This document shows positions 1 to 10,190 of a DNA stretch of 64,000 bases, piece after piece. The position numbers and the translations under genes are program-made. Positions within the stretch are counted from its first letter, which is position 1, and each line of letters begins with the position of its first letter. Under the pieces are notes generated by a model. That model saw nothing but the letters and a program-made list of their open reading frames with translations, was not told where the DNA came from and did no database searches. Source of the stretch: Tragulus kanchil (taxonomy: Eukaryota > Chordata > Mammalia > Artiodactyla > Tragulidae); contig JAIOJX010000005.1 in NCBI GenBank assembly GCA_022376925.1, forward strand, positions 96,011,001-96,075,000, read 5' to 3'.

Positions 1-280
1 TTTATCTCCCTATTGTCTGACTAACTTACTGAACTGTGCATGTGAATTTGAAGAGCTTTCCTGCTCTGGGGTATGGTACATTGGCGCAAAGGATTCAAAC
101 ATCCCACTGTTCAGTCACTAAGTCATATCTGATTCTTTGAGACCCCGTCAACTGCAGCATACCAGGCTTCCCTGTCCTTCACTATCTCCCAGAATTTTCT
201 CAAACTCATGTCCACTGAGTTGGTGATGCCATCCAACCATCTCATCCTCTGTCACCCTTTTTTCTCGTGCTCTCACTTTA
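1..280. repeat. Right end of a tandem duplication entering from upstream (copy 1 of pair 0)
   Basis: Bases 1-280 match 1147-1428 almost exactly and then stop matching in the middle of a BovB fragment. The sequence from 281 to 1080 is unique inside the window. This is what the right end of a first copy would look like if its second copy occupies about 281-1430 and the period is 1146. The last few bases before the break carry a one-base deletion, as seen at other junctions. Bases 108-280 are antisense BovB. Confidence 0.85.
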
Positions 281-1080
281 ATTCTGAAAACATGAACTAA
301 CCAAGGTGTCTTTCTTTGTTTTTTGTTTGCTTTTAATGTTTTCTCTAGCTTCTTTCAGTTATTAAGTATTATTCTACACTTATGAACATAGATAGTAGGT
401 AAATTTTTGCTTTTAGGTGATTGTATGAGTTTTGGTCAATTTCTGGGATTGATATGGGTCTATGTGGTATCTCCATGGGAAGCTGGGAAATGTTGCATCA
501 GTGATGTTTAGCCTGATACAATCAAAAACTAAAACATAGTGTTTCTTTCATAGTAGCTTTATATCAACTAATTATTAATCACCACTCAATTGTTCAAATA
601 AATTAATTCTTATTAAAATAATTCTTATAAAGAATATAATTATACCTGCTATTTGGTACATTTTCTATAGATTAGACAAGTATAACCAAGTTGTTAGTTT
701 ATTTATTCCATAATATCATTGTTATCAATAATTAATTCCTTGCAGTTTAAATATATCACATTAAAATTGTTTTATTCTGTTATCTTGTTTTGTCAGTGTG
801 CATCCTTAACTTGATTATTCCTCACTGTGTTTCTAATTTCTTTTCATCTCTTTTTATTAGTTTGTTGGGTTCCCCAGTGTTTATAAACATTTGCATCTGG
901 GTATATAATTGGCTGTCATGATTAAACATATTGTTTATTATTTTTGTGGCAAGTTTTGTAGATCTAGGTCCATGGAGTATTTTGTCAATTCTCAGAGCAA
1001 AATTTTAAACTTCATTGTTTTAAAAAAGTAGTTACTAAATTATTTACATAAAAAGCGGGTTTTTTTCTAATGGAAATGTG
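281..1080. other. AT-rich DNA, nothing recognised
   Basis: I see no gene and no repeat family that I can name. The stretch is AT-rich with only short chance frames. It is inferred to be the left part of the second copy of the duplication that begins before the window. Confidence 0.5.
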
Positions 1081-1695
1081 CTTCTGATTTACACTTTTCA
1101 GAGTGTTATAAAGCATGATGGATATGCTTTAACTGATGTTCATATTTTTATCTCCCTATTGTCTGACTAACTTACTGAACTGTGCATGTGAATTTGAAGA
1201 GCTTTCCTGCTCTGGGGTATGGTACATTGGCGCAAAGGATTCAAACATCCCACTGTTCAGTCACTAAGTCATATCTGATTCTTTGAGACCCCGTCAACTG
1301 CAGCATACCAGGCTTCCCTGTCCTTCACTATCTCCCAGAATTTTCTCAAACTCATGTCCACTGAGTTGGTGATGCCATCCAACCATCTCATCCTCTGTCA
1401 CCCTTTTTTCCTCGTGCTCTCAATCTTTCCCAGCATCAAGGTGTTTTCCTCTGAGTCAGCTCTTTGCATTAGGTGGCCAAAGTATTCGAGCTTCAGGTTC
1501 AGCCTTAGTCCTTCCAATGAATATTCAGGATTGATTTCTTTTAGGATTGACTGATTTGATATCCTTGTTGTCCAAGGGACTCTCAAGAGTCTTCTCCAGC
1601 ACCACAATTTGAAAACATTAGTTTTTCGGTGCTCAACCTTCTTAATGGTCCAACTCTCACTTCCATCCATGACTACTGGAAAAACCATAGCTTTG

Positions 1696-1916
1696 TAACA
1701 GTGGGTGCAAAGGAAGTAGCATGAAAACCTATACTGTCATATCTGAAACAAAAAGCTGTTGTCATTGTGCTTTGGGAGAAGGGGATTCTGCAGGGGCACT
1801 GTGTGATGGCCTGGAGGGGTGGGATGTGGAGATATACATATTACTAATCGTGATGGTACATATCTGTAAACAACAAAGCTCTGTAAAAGTAAAAAGTAAA
1901 AAAAAAAAAAAAAAAA
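1696..1916 (+). mobile_element. 5'-truncated L1 3' UTR with poly(A), copy in duplication A copy 1
   Basis: About 220 bases match, in plus orientation, the reverse complement of the 3' end of the L1 at 8557-8890. Shared blocks include the region around the ggcctggaggggtgggat string and the terminal ctctgtaaaa. The element ends in an 18-base A run. It lies inside BovB and is repeated at 2841-3060. Confidence 0.8.
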
Positions 1917-2399
1917 GCTCTTGATCTGAGTCACAGTCAGCTCCAGCTCTTGTTTTTGTCGACTGCCGATTGTATTAGAGCTTCTTCACCTCTGACTGAA
2001 AAAAATAAAATCAGTCTGATTTCAGAGTTGACCATCTGGTGATATCCATGTGTATAATGATCTCTTGTGTTGTTGGAAGAGGGTTTTTGCTATGAGCAGT
2101 GTATCTTGTTCAAAATTCTGTTAGCCTTTGCCCTGCTTCATTGTGTACTCTAAGACCAGACTTGATTCAAAGTATCTCTTGATTTCCTAATTTCTGTTAA
2201 GCACTTTTTAGTTCTAGAAAGGTATTTAGGTCTTCTGATTTACACAGAGTGTTATAAAGCATGATGGATATGCTTTAACTGATGTTCATATTTTTATCTC
2301 CCTATTGTCTGACTAACTTACTGAACTGTGCATGTGAATTTGAAGAGCTTTCCTGCTCTGGGGTATGGTACATTGGCGCAAAGGATTCAAACATCCCAC

Positions 2400-2840
2400 T
2401 GTTCAGTCACTAAGTCATATCTGATTCTTTGTGACCCGTAAACTGCAGCATACCAGGCTTCCCTGTCCTTCACTATCTCCCAGAATTTTCTCAAACTCAT
2501 GTCCACTGAGTTGGTGATGCCATCCAACCATCTCATCCTCTGTCACCCTTTTTTCCTCGTGCTCTCAATCTTTCCCAGCATCAAGGTGTTTTCCTCTGAG
2601 TCAGCTCTTTGCATTAGGTGGCCAAAGTATTCGAGCTTCAGGTTCAGCCTTAGTCCTTCCAATGAATATTCAGGATTGATTTCTTTTAGGATTGACTGAT
2701 TTGATATCCTTGTTGTCCAAGGGACTCTCAAGAGTCTTCTCCAGCACCACAATTTGAAAACATTAGTTTTTCGGTGCTCAACCTTCTTAATGGTCCAACT
2801 CTCACTTCCATCCATGACTACTGGAAAAACCATAGCTTTG
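2400..2840 (-). pseudogene. BovB (RTE) LINE, C-terminal part of the ORF2 remnant
   Basis: On the minus strand, 2543-2833 translates to 96 residues with typical BovB C-terminal phrases, such as CWRRLLRVPWT, SNQSILKEINPEYSLEGL and FGHLMQRADS. This region lies after the reverse transcriptase in the BovB polyprotein, which normally supplies endonuclease and RT for target-primed retrotransposition. The remnant has no start of its own and no RT motif. The same sequence occurs at 1255-1695 in the other copy of duplication A, and partly at 108-280. Rightward, BovB is interrupted by an L1 3' end and resumes at 3061. The element is a decayed fragment, not a gene. Confidence 0.9.
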
Positions 2841-3060
2841 TAACAGTGGGTGCAAAGGAAGTAGCATGAAAACCTATACTGTCATATCTGAAACAAAAAG
2901 CTGTTGTCATTGTGCTTTGGGAGAAGGGGATTCTGCAGGGGCACTGTGTGATGGCCTGGAGGGGTGGGATGTGGAGATATACATATTACTAATCGTGATG
3001 GTACATATCTGTAAACAACAAAGCTCTGTAAAAGTAAAAAGTAAAAAAAAAAAAAAAAAA
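2841..3060 (+). mobile_element. 5'-truncated L1 3' UTR with poly(A), nested in BovB
   Basis: Second copy of the L1 3' end described at 1696-1916. It starts directly after the BovB string ccatagctttg and ends in an A run. The next base belongs to a BovB segment that should lie more than 1.5 kb further on. I see no convincing target-site duplication; only agct is shared by the two flanks. The insertion therefore appears linked to a deletion of BovB sequence. Confidence 0.8.
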
Positions 3061-3515
3061 GCTCTTGATCTGAGTCACAGTCAGCTCCAGCTCTTGTTTT
3101 TGTCGACTGCCGATTGTATTAGAGCTTCTTCACCTCTGACTGAAAAAAATAAAATCAGTCTGATTTCAGAGTTGACCATCTGGTGATATCCATGTGTATA
3201 ATGATCTCTTGTGTTGTTGGAAGAGGGTTTTTGCTATGAGCAGTGTATCTTGTTCAAAATTCTGTTAGCCTTTGCCCTGCTTCATTGTGTACTCTAAGAC
3301 CAGACTTGCCTGTTATTCAAAGTATCTCTTGATTTCCTATTTTTTTCATTCCAGTCTGCCATGATAAAACGGACATCTGTTTTTGGTGCTAGTTCTAGAA
3401 AGGTATTTAGGTCTTCATAGAATGGTTAAACTTCATCTTCTTTGACATTAGTGGTTGGGACATAGACTTGGATTACTGTGATATTGAATGGTTTCCCTTG
3501 AAAACAAACTGAGAT
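3061..3515 (-). mobile_element. BovB LINE fragment, endonuclease-to-RT linker region, antisense
   Basis: From the gctcttgatc string onward the DNA matches, antisense, the BovB segment upstream of the RT. Recognisable stretches include the gttgaccatctggtgat and cttggattactgtgatattg blocks. The reading frame is broken. The fragment continues beyond the SINE inserted at 3528-3841. Confidence 0.8.
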
Positions 3516-3527
3516 CATTCTGTCATT

Positions 3528-3841
3528 ATTATTTTTTTTTTTTTTTGGCAGAGGGGTGGGGTTGGGAGGGAGGGGAGTGGGTGGGCCACTTCTATTGGTC
3601 TTTCATTTATCTGTTTTCATCCATCATTGTTCTTCAGCCCATGTGGGCCTCCCATCGCGGCGGCGTCTGTTGTCACGGAGCACCGGCTCCGGGCGCATGC
3701 GCTTCAGAGCTCTGGCTCGGCAATTGGGCACATCAGTCCAGCCAGTCTGCAGCATGTGTGATCTTCCCAGGCCAGGGATTGAACCGGCACCCCCTGCACT
3801 GCAAGGCGGTGTCCTTACCCACTGGATCGCCAGGGAAGCCC
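3528..3841 (-). mobile_element. tRNA-headed ruminant SINE with G/C-rich tail (family copy 1)
   Basis: Antisense SINE with a T run on the left (its A tail) and, on the right, the reverse complement of a gcttccctgg-type tRNA-related head. The B-box-like string ggttcaatcc is present in sense orientation. Flanks carry a 12 bp target-site duplication, cattctgtcatt, at 3516-3527 and 3842-3853, inside BovB. Next to the tail is a 40-base G-rich block (sense: C-rich) that is shared only with the copy at 57353-57675. I do not name the subfamily; it is CHR-like in its head. Confidence 0.85.
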
Positions 3842-4945
3842 CATTCTGTCATTTTTGAGGTTGCACCCAAGTACTGCACTGTGAACTCTTGTTGGCAATG
3901 ATAGCCTGTCCATTTTTTATTCTTACCCACAGTAGTGGATATAATGGTCATCTGAATTAAGTTCAATTATTCTTATCTATTTTACTTCATGGATTTCCAG
4001 AATGTCAATGTTCACTCTTGCCATCTCCAATTTACCACTTGCCATCTCTAATTTACCACTTCCAGTTTACCTTGATTCATGGAGCTAATATTCATTTCCT
4101 ATGCATTATTCTTTATAGCATCAGACTTTACTGTCACCACTAGACATATCCACAACTGGGCACTCTTTCTGCTTTCGTTCAGCCTCTACATTCTTTCTGG
4201 GGCTATTTCTCTGCTATTCCCCAGTAGCATATTGTACACCTGCTGACCTGGAGGGGTGGGTTCATCTTTCGGTGTCGGTTCATCTTTCGGTGTCGGTTCA
4301 TCTTTCAGTGTCATATCTTTTTGCTTTTTCATACTGTTCATGGGATTCTCAAGGCAAGACTGCTCAAGTACTTTGCCATTCCCTTCTCCAGTGGACCACC
4401 TTTTGTCAGAACTGTCCACCAAGACCCATCTGTATGGCTGCATGACAGAAGAATCTGTGAGGCATGGCTCATAGTTTCATTGATTCACACAAGGCTGTGA
4501 TCCACGTGATCATTTTGATTTGTTTTCTGTGATTGTGGTTTTCATTCTGTCTGTCTTCTGATAGATGAGAATATGAGGTTTATGGAAGCTTCCTGATGGG
4601 AGGAACTGGCTGTGGGAAAACTGGGACTTGCTTGCTCTGTTGGGCAAGGCCTTCTCAGTAAATTTTTAATCCAGTTTTCTGCTGGTGGGTGGCGCTTTAC
4701 TCCCTGCCTGTAATTTGGCCTTAGACTTCCAAGTCCTAAGTTTGCAGTCTGTTTGGGAGTCTATAGGCTCTATAGTAGGGTAATAGTGACCTCTTTCAAA
4801 ACTTATACTAGCATGCGGTGCCTCCCAGGACTGCTGCTGCCAGTGCCCTGACACAGCAGCAGGCCACCGTAGACCCACACCTCTGCTGGAAACTCCCAAG
4901 CACTGACAGACAAGTCTGGCTCAGTCTCTTGAGGGGTCACTGCTC
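3842..4945 (-). mobile_element. BovB LINE fragment, endonuclease and 5' region, antisense
   Basis: BovB resumes after the SINE and runs to about 4945. It includes the region that encodes the apurinic-type endonuclease (no intact frame remains) and then the 5' part with the cctcccaggactgctgctg block near 4820-4850. It reads antisense, so the 5' end of the element is to the right. Frames are broken throughout. A local 18 bp expansion lies at 4261-4314. Confidence 0.75.
4261..4314. repeat. Minisatellite, 18 bp x 3, inside BovB
   Basis: Three units of 18 bp start at 4261, 4279 and 4297. The first two are identical, and the third differs at three positions. Antisense, they encode a repeated PTPKDE-type hexapeptide. 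The usual BovB element has a single copy here as far as I recall, so this is a local expansion. Confidence 0.85.
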
Positions 4946-5464
4946 CATAACAAATAACAAATATTTGGCAGTAATGCATATGTTTAGTCCAAGGGCAGGA
5001 AGAGTTTTTGGAGGGTTGATGAACGAGTGTAATAGGAAAGAGTTTATTTTTGACTTTTTTTCCCTTCACTGTTTTTTAAAGCCGATATTGAGCCAGTCTA
5101 TTATAGTTTCAGGTCATCTTCAACAGAAAGAGTTTTTTAATAGTATTTTCTAATGATGATATAGGCTGTCTCAGATATGTGATGTGTGTTTATTTAATGA
5201 AGTATTTGCCAGTTGTATTCTAGAATATTATGTACTAAGTAGAATCACTAGCCCCAAAATAGCATTGTATTCAAACTGTATTTCTTCAATTGCTAGTTCT
5301 GTACCCAGGACCAACCTGGGTATTAAAAGGAAGGGGATCACTTTAAAATATCAAATATACTTATATAATTTACTCTGTGACAGGGACCTTTCTGAGTATT
5401 TTATATTAATTATATGATTTTAACCCATGTAACAATCTTTTGATTATAAAGTCTTACCGTTATC
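4946..5464. other. Unique AT-rich DNA, nothing recognised
   Basis: No gene, RNA gene or repeat family that I can name. Short frames of 60-110 codons are present, but they have no start context, no family likeness and a composition like the surrounding noncoding DNA. Confidence 0.5.
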
Positions 5465-6085
5465 AATATTTTATCCTTTCATCTAGTGAGGAAGACAGAA
5501 ACCATATAAGTGATTCAGCCAACAGATAAGGTTTAACACGAATAATTTGCCAAACAAATATTGGAAAATTGAAAAAACGTCTATGTAAAACAGAAACAAC
5601 GAATGAAAGAAGCAGTTATTATTTCTAAATCTGGTAGAACCAAGGAAAGAGTTGATGTTAGCAGAATCTATAAGCTTGGGAAATGAGCCCTGCAGAATTG
5701 TATGAATTCTAAAATTACTAAATTAGAAATCTCATATTAGCTAATTTACATAGTTTATGGCATATTCATCCAAAGTCATTTGTATCTCTAAGCTTTAAAT
5801 ATACCAGGAAGCTTAGAGCCTAAAACACAGAATATTTCTCACTCAAATCCTAAACTGGTGGATAGATAATATTCAGATATGATTTTTCTGAAGAAAAAAA
5901 CTAATATATATGTAAGGTTCAATGAATAATCCTCCCTGAGAAGATATTTCTTTTTTTCTTCTCTTAAGTAATGACATAATAAATTGGTATTTCTTATTTC
6001 TGTGAAGAATTTTATTATTATGTATATATTCATATATGAATTCATATATATATATATTATTTATACATATATAAATTTGCTGATT

Positions 6086-6363
6086 TTTTTAAAAAAAATG
6101 GGGGGGATCACTTCTGTCAGTCTTTCACTTACTCATTTTCATCCATCTTTGCTCTTTAGCCTGTGTGGGCCTCCCATTGCAGTGGCCTCTCTCGCTGCAG
6201 AGCACCAGTGCTGGGCGCACGTGCTCCAGAGCTCCAGCTCCATAGTTGGACACATTGGACTAGCCACTCCACAGCACGTGGAATCTTCCCAGGCCAGGGA
6301 TCAAACCGGCGCCCCCTGCACTGCAAGGCAGTGTCCTTATCCACTGGACCACCAGGGAAGCCC
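6086..6363 (-). mobile_element. tRNA-headed ruminant SINE (family copy 2)
   Basis: Antisense SINE ending in ccagggaagccc, the reverse complement of the head. A mixed T and A tail lies on the left. The flanks repeat tgctgatt at 6078-6085 and 6364-6371, which is the likely target-site duplication. Unlike copy 1 at 3528, it lacks the long G/C-rich block next to the tail. It is repeated by duplication B at 7167-7444. Confidence 0.85.
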
Positions 6364-7166
6364 TGCTGATTGTTTTATATATATGCATATTAGAAATATT
6401 CCTCAACAATATTCCCATACTTTTAACTTGACTTATCACCTCTTTATGATGTACTTTAATTTTTTTTTTAATCATTTCAATATTAGCAAATTTAAAATCC
6501 TCTAAGCAATAAAAATCTTTTTTTAATAAAAGGTCTTTTAAATCACGAATATTTTATCCTTTCATCTAGTGAGGAAGACAGAAACCATATAAGTGATTCA
6601 GCCAACAGATAAGGTTTAACACGAATAATTTGCCAAACAAATATTGGAAAATTGAAAAAACGTCTATGTAAAACAGAAACAACGAATGAAAGAAGCAGTT
6701 ATTATTTCTAAATCTGGTAGAACCAAGGAAAGAGTTGATGTTAGCAGAATCTATAAGCTTGGGAAATGAGCCCTGCAGAATTGTATGAATTCTAAAATTA
6801 CTAAATTAGAAATCTCATATTAGCTAATTTACATAGTTTATGGCATATTCATCCAAAGTCATTTGTATCTCTAAGCTTTAAATATACCAGGAAGCTTAGA
6901 GCCTAAAACACAGAATATTTCTCACTCAAATCCTAAACTGGTGGATAGATAATATTCAGATATGATTTTTCTGAAGAAAAAAACTAATATATATGTAAGG
7001 TTCAATGAATAATACTCGATGAGAAGATATTTCTTTTTCTTCTCTTAAGTAATGACATAATAAATTGGTATTTCTTATTTCTGTGAAGAATTTTATTATT
7101 ATGTATATATTCATATATGAATTCATATATATATATATTATTTATACATATATAAATTTGCTGATT

Positions 7167-7444
7167 TTTTTAAAAAAAATGGGGGGGATCACTTCTGTCA
7201 GTCTTTCACTTACTCATTTTCATCCATCTTTGCTCTTTAGCCTGTGTGGGCCTCCCATTGCAGTGGCCTCTCTCGCTGCAGAGCACCAGTGCTGGGCGCA
7301 CGTGCTCCAGAGCTCCAGCTCCATAGTTGGACACATTGGACTAGCCACTCCACAGCACGTGGAATCTTCCCAGGCCAGGGATCAAACCGGCGCCCCCTGC
7401 ACTGCAAGGCAGTGTCCTTATCCACTGGACCACCAGGGAAGCCC
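7167..7444 (-). mobile_element. Duplicate of the SINE at 6086-6363
   Basis: Same element with the same flanking tgctgatt repeats, carried by duplication B. It should not be counted as a separate insertion. Confidence 0.85.
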
Positions 7445-7559
7445 TGCTGATTGTTTTATATATATGCATATTAGAAATATTCCTCAACAATATTCCCATA
7501 CTTTTAACTTGACTTATCACCTCTTTATGATGTACTTTAACATGTTTGCTTTCCCCTAG

Positions 7560-7810
7560 AATTTCTTGTAACATTGCATTTGCATTGAGACTTGATTAGA
7601 TTCAGGTTTAAGTCTTCTGAAAAGTACTGCATAAGTGATGCAGTCTACTCTCTGTCGCAGCTCACCATGAAGAAATATCTGGGTATCTTATTTTTAATGA
7701 TGTTAGCATTTACAAATGGCTTGAGTTGTTGCCAGAGTTCTCTGACAGTTACAATGTGCTCCATTGAGCTTTCTATTAGTACTCTTTTGCCACCATTGTT
7801 AATTGTTATC
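7560..7810 (-). mobile_element. Possible ancient L1 (L1ME-like) 3' fragment
   Basis: The stretch around gattcaggtttaagtcttc and the following gtgatgcagtct text resembles old mammalian L1 3' sequence read antisense. The match is from memory and patchy. A masked-repeat search would settle it. Confidence 0.3.
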
Positions 7811-8539
7811 TGAGTGTTGAGTGTTCATTTCTCTATTTCCTGACCCAAATTTATAACCAACCATTTTTTCCCAAGGAGTTTCCATTCCTTTTAGTGGGAA
7901 TTTTATTTAAAGATCAGATCTTTGGTGGTGGTGTTGCTAATTGTGACCAAATAATTAATTTATTCTCATGTTTTTCAGTGAAAGATATAGATAAAACAAA
8001 TGATGTTTGTCAGAAAAATGCACCGAAAGAGTTCATACTGACATTTCCTACTCACATTAAAGACCACATGGCTTTTTATGTATTCTTTTAAAGTTATTTT
8101 TTCTTATACACACTCATAGTATATGCACACACATAATAGATGGTAGTTATTAAATAATGACAAAAATATTATTACTAAGCATACAACCACTAGATGAAGT
8201 TTAAGGTTTTTGTCATCTTTTTCTTAGGCTGTATCTCAGATTTTGCAGTCAAAATACTTTGTTTTAACATCATCAAAATAATTCTTAGTGGTTATGCCAC
8301 AGTACAAGATACAATGCTTTGTCTTCCTCTTGAAAATAACTTGTGTCTTTTTTAACTATGTAAAATTAGCATGGTTTAGAATAAAACCTATACAACTGGT
8401 TACATTAAAAGATCCTCTTATTTATTTTTTTTAACCCTGCTTCTACATGTAAGCATTTGGAGTAGTTTTGGTTTATGTCTTCATGTTCTTTTCAGAATAC
8501 ATAGATTTATATATTATGTTATTTCAGACAACATGAAAT
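7811..8539. other. Unique AT-rich DNA, nothing recognised
   Basis: I see no gene and no repeat in this stretch. It is the original left flank of the L1 insertion at 8557. Confidence 0.5.
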
Positions 8540-8556
8540 TATATAACTTACTTTTT
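8540..8556. repeat. Target-site duplication, left of L1
   Basis: The 17 bp string tatataacttacttttt is repeated exactly at 16740-16756, on the other side of the L1. It appears a third time at about 17856-17872 because duplication D copied the right flank. Confidence 0.9.
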
Positions 8557-10190
8557 TAATTTAATTTTATTTTTTTAAAATTTTTACAGAGTTTTATTTT
8601 TCAAAGACATGTATATTCCCAGATCAGTCATATGCATATCCCTGGTACCCTCCCCGCTCCCAGGTCCCCCCATCCCACCCCTCCAGGCCATCGCACCCCA
8701 ACCCTGCAGGATCTCCTATTCCCAAAGCATAATGACAATAGCTATCTTTTGCACGTATGATAGTATAGGTTTCCATGTTACTCCTCTATGACTCCCACAC
8801 ACTGTTCATTCCCCACAATGTCCATATATCTGTTCTCTATGTCTGTTTTTCCATTGCTTCACTGCGTGTGTTACAATTACCCTCTTACTTGATTCCATAT
8901 ATATGTGTTAGGATACTGTATTTGTCTTTCACTTTTTGACTTACTTCACTTTTTATGATAGGTTCTAAATCCAACCACCTCATTAAGATTGATTCTTCTG
9001 CATTTCTTTTAATAGCTATGTAGTATTCCATTGTATGTATATATATACCAGAGCTTCGTTATCCATTCATTTGTCGATGGACATCTAGGTTGTTTCCATG
9101 TTCTAGCTATTGTATCTCTATACAATAGAGAACAATGCAATGAACCATTGGGGTACAGGTTCTCCTTTCAGTTTTGATTTCATCCGGGTATAAGCCTAAT
9201 AGTGGGATTGCTGGGTCGTATGGTGCTTCTATTTTCAGTTCTTTAAGTAATCTCCATACTGTCTTCCTTAGTGGCTATATCAATTGACATTCCCACCAGC
9301 AATGCAAGAGGGTTCCCTTTTCTCCGCATCCTCTCCAGCATTTATTGTCAGTCGATTTGTTGATGGTGGCCATTCTGACGGGTGTGAGGTGATATCACAC
9401 TGTAGTTTGGATTTCCATTTCTCTAATAATAAGTGAGGTTGAGCATCATTTCACGTGTTTTGGGGCCATCTGTATGTCCTTTTTGGAGAGGTGTCTGTTT
9501 AGGTCTTTTTCCCATTTTTCGATTTGGTTGTTCATTTTTCCGGTGCTGAGTTGTCTGAGTTGCTTGCAGATTTTGGAGGTTAATTCTTTGTCTGTTATTT
9601 CATTTGCTATGATTTTCTCCCATTCTGCGGGCTGTCTGTTCACCTTTTTTGTAATTTCTTTTGCTGTACAAAAGGTTTTAAGTTTCATTAGGTCTCATGT
9701 GTTAATTTAGTTTGACTGTTTTAGTGGGCGGATCATGGAAGATCTCGCTTTGGTTTATGTCCTTGTGTGTTTTACCTATATTCTCCTCTGAGAGATTTAG
9801 GGTTTCTGGTCTTACATTTAGATCTTTAATCCATTTTCAGTTGATCTTTGTATGGTTTCAGGGAAAGTTCCAGTTTCATTTTTTTGCAACTAGTACACCA
9901 ATTTTCCCAGCACCCTTTGTTGAAGAGGCTGTCTTTGTCTCATTTTAGATTTTCGCCTCCTTTGTCAAAAATAAGGTACCCATAGTTGTGTGGGTTTCTC
10001 TCTGGGTCCTCTATGTTGTTCCATTGGTCTATATTTCTGTTTCTGTGCCAGTACTATACTGTCTTGATGACTGTTGCTTTGTCATATAGTCTGAAGTTAG
10101 GGAGGCTGATCCCTCCAGCTCCATTGTTTTTTCTCAGGATTGCTTTGGCTATACGGGGTCTTTTGTATTTCCATATGAACTGTGTTATTC

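Larger units (their letters stand above)
1081..3416. repeat. Tandem duplication A (copies about 1081-2235 and 2232-3416)
   Basis: Two head-to-tail copies with offset 1145-1151. Together with bases 1-280, part of the sequence is present three times. Copy 1 is damaged at its right end: about 2168-2210 is a shortened, altered form of 3309-3391. Copy 2 has lost six bases near its left end. A six-base string, gtcttc, is shared at the join. The unit holds a BovB 3' part, a nested L1 3' end and the start of the next BovB segment. Confidence 0.97.
5465..7541. repeat. Tandem duplication B (copies 5465-6460 and 6548-7541)
   Basis: Offset 1081-1083. The copies are nearly identical inside. Between them lie 87 bases (6461-6547) that loosely resemble both the right flank of copy 2 and the left flank of copy 1, as if both tips were badly read. 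A few scattered differences occur, for example near 5930 versus 7013. Each copy carries a SINE and an AT-rich palindromic patch. Confidence 0.97.

Noticed and set aside
3488..3901. 137-codon and 100-codon frames over the SINE at 3528
   Set aside because: They read through an antisense SINE and its flanks. Similar frames occur over every copy of that SINE, so they are repeat-borne.
5984..6505. 173-codon frame with a hydrophobic N-terminus
   Set aside because: The first part is AT-rich low-complexity text (IYIYI-type residues) and the second part is an antisense SINE. No protein family likeness.
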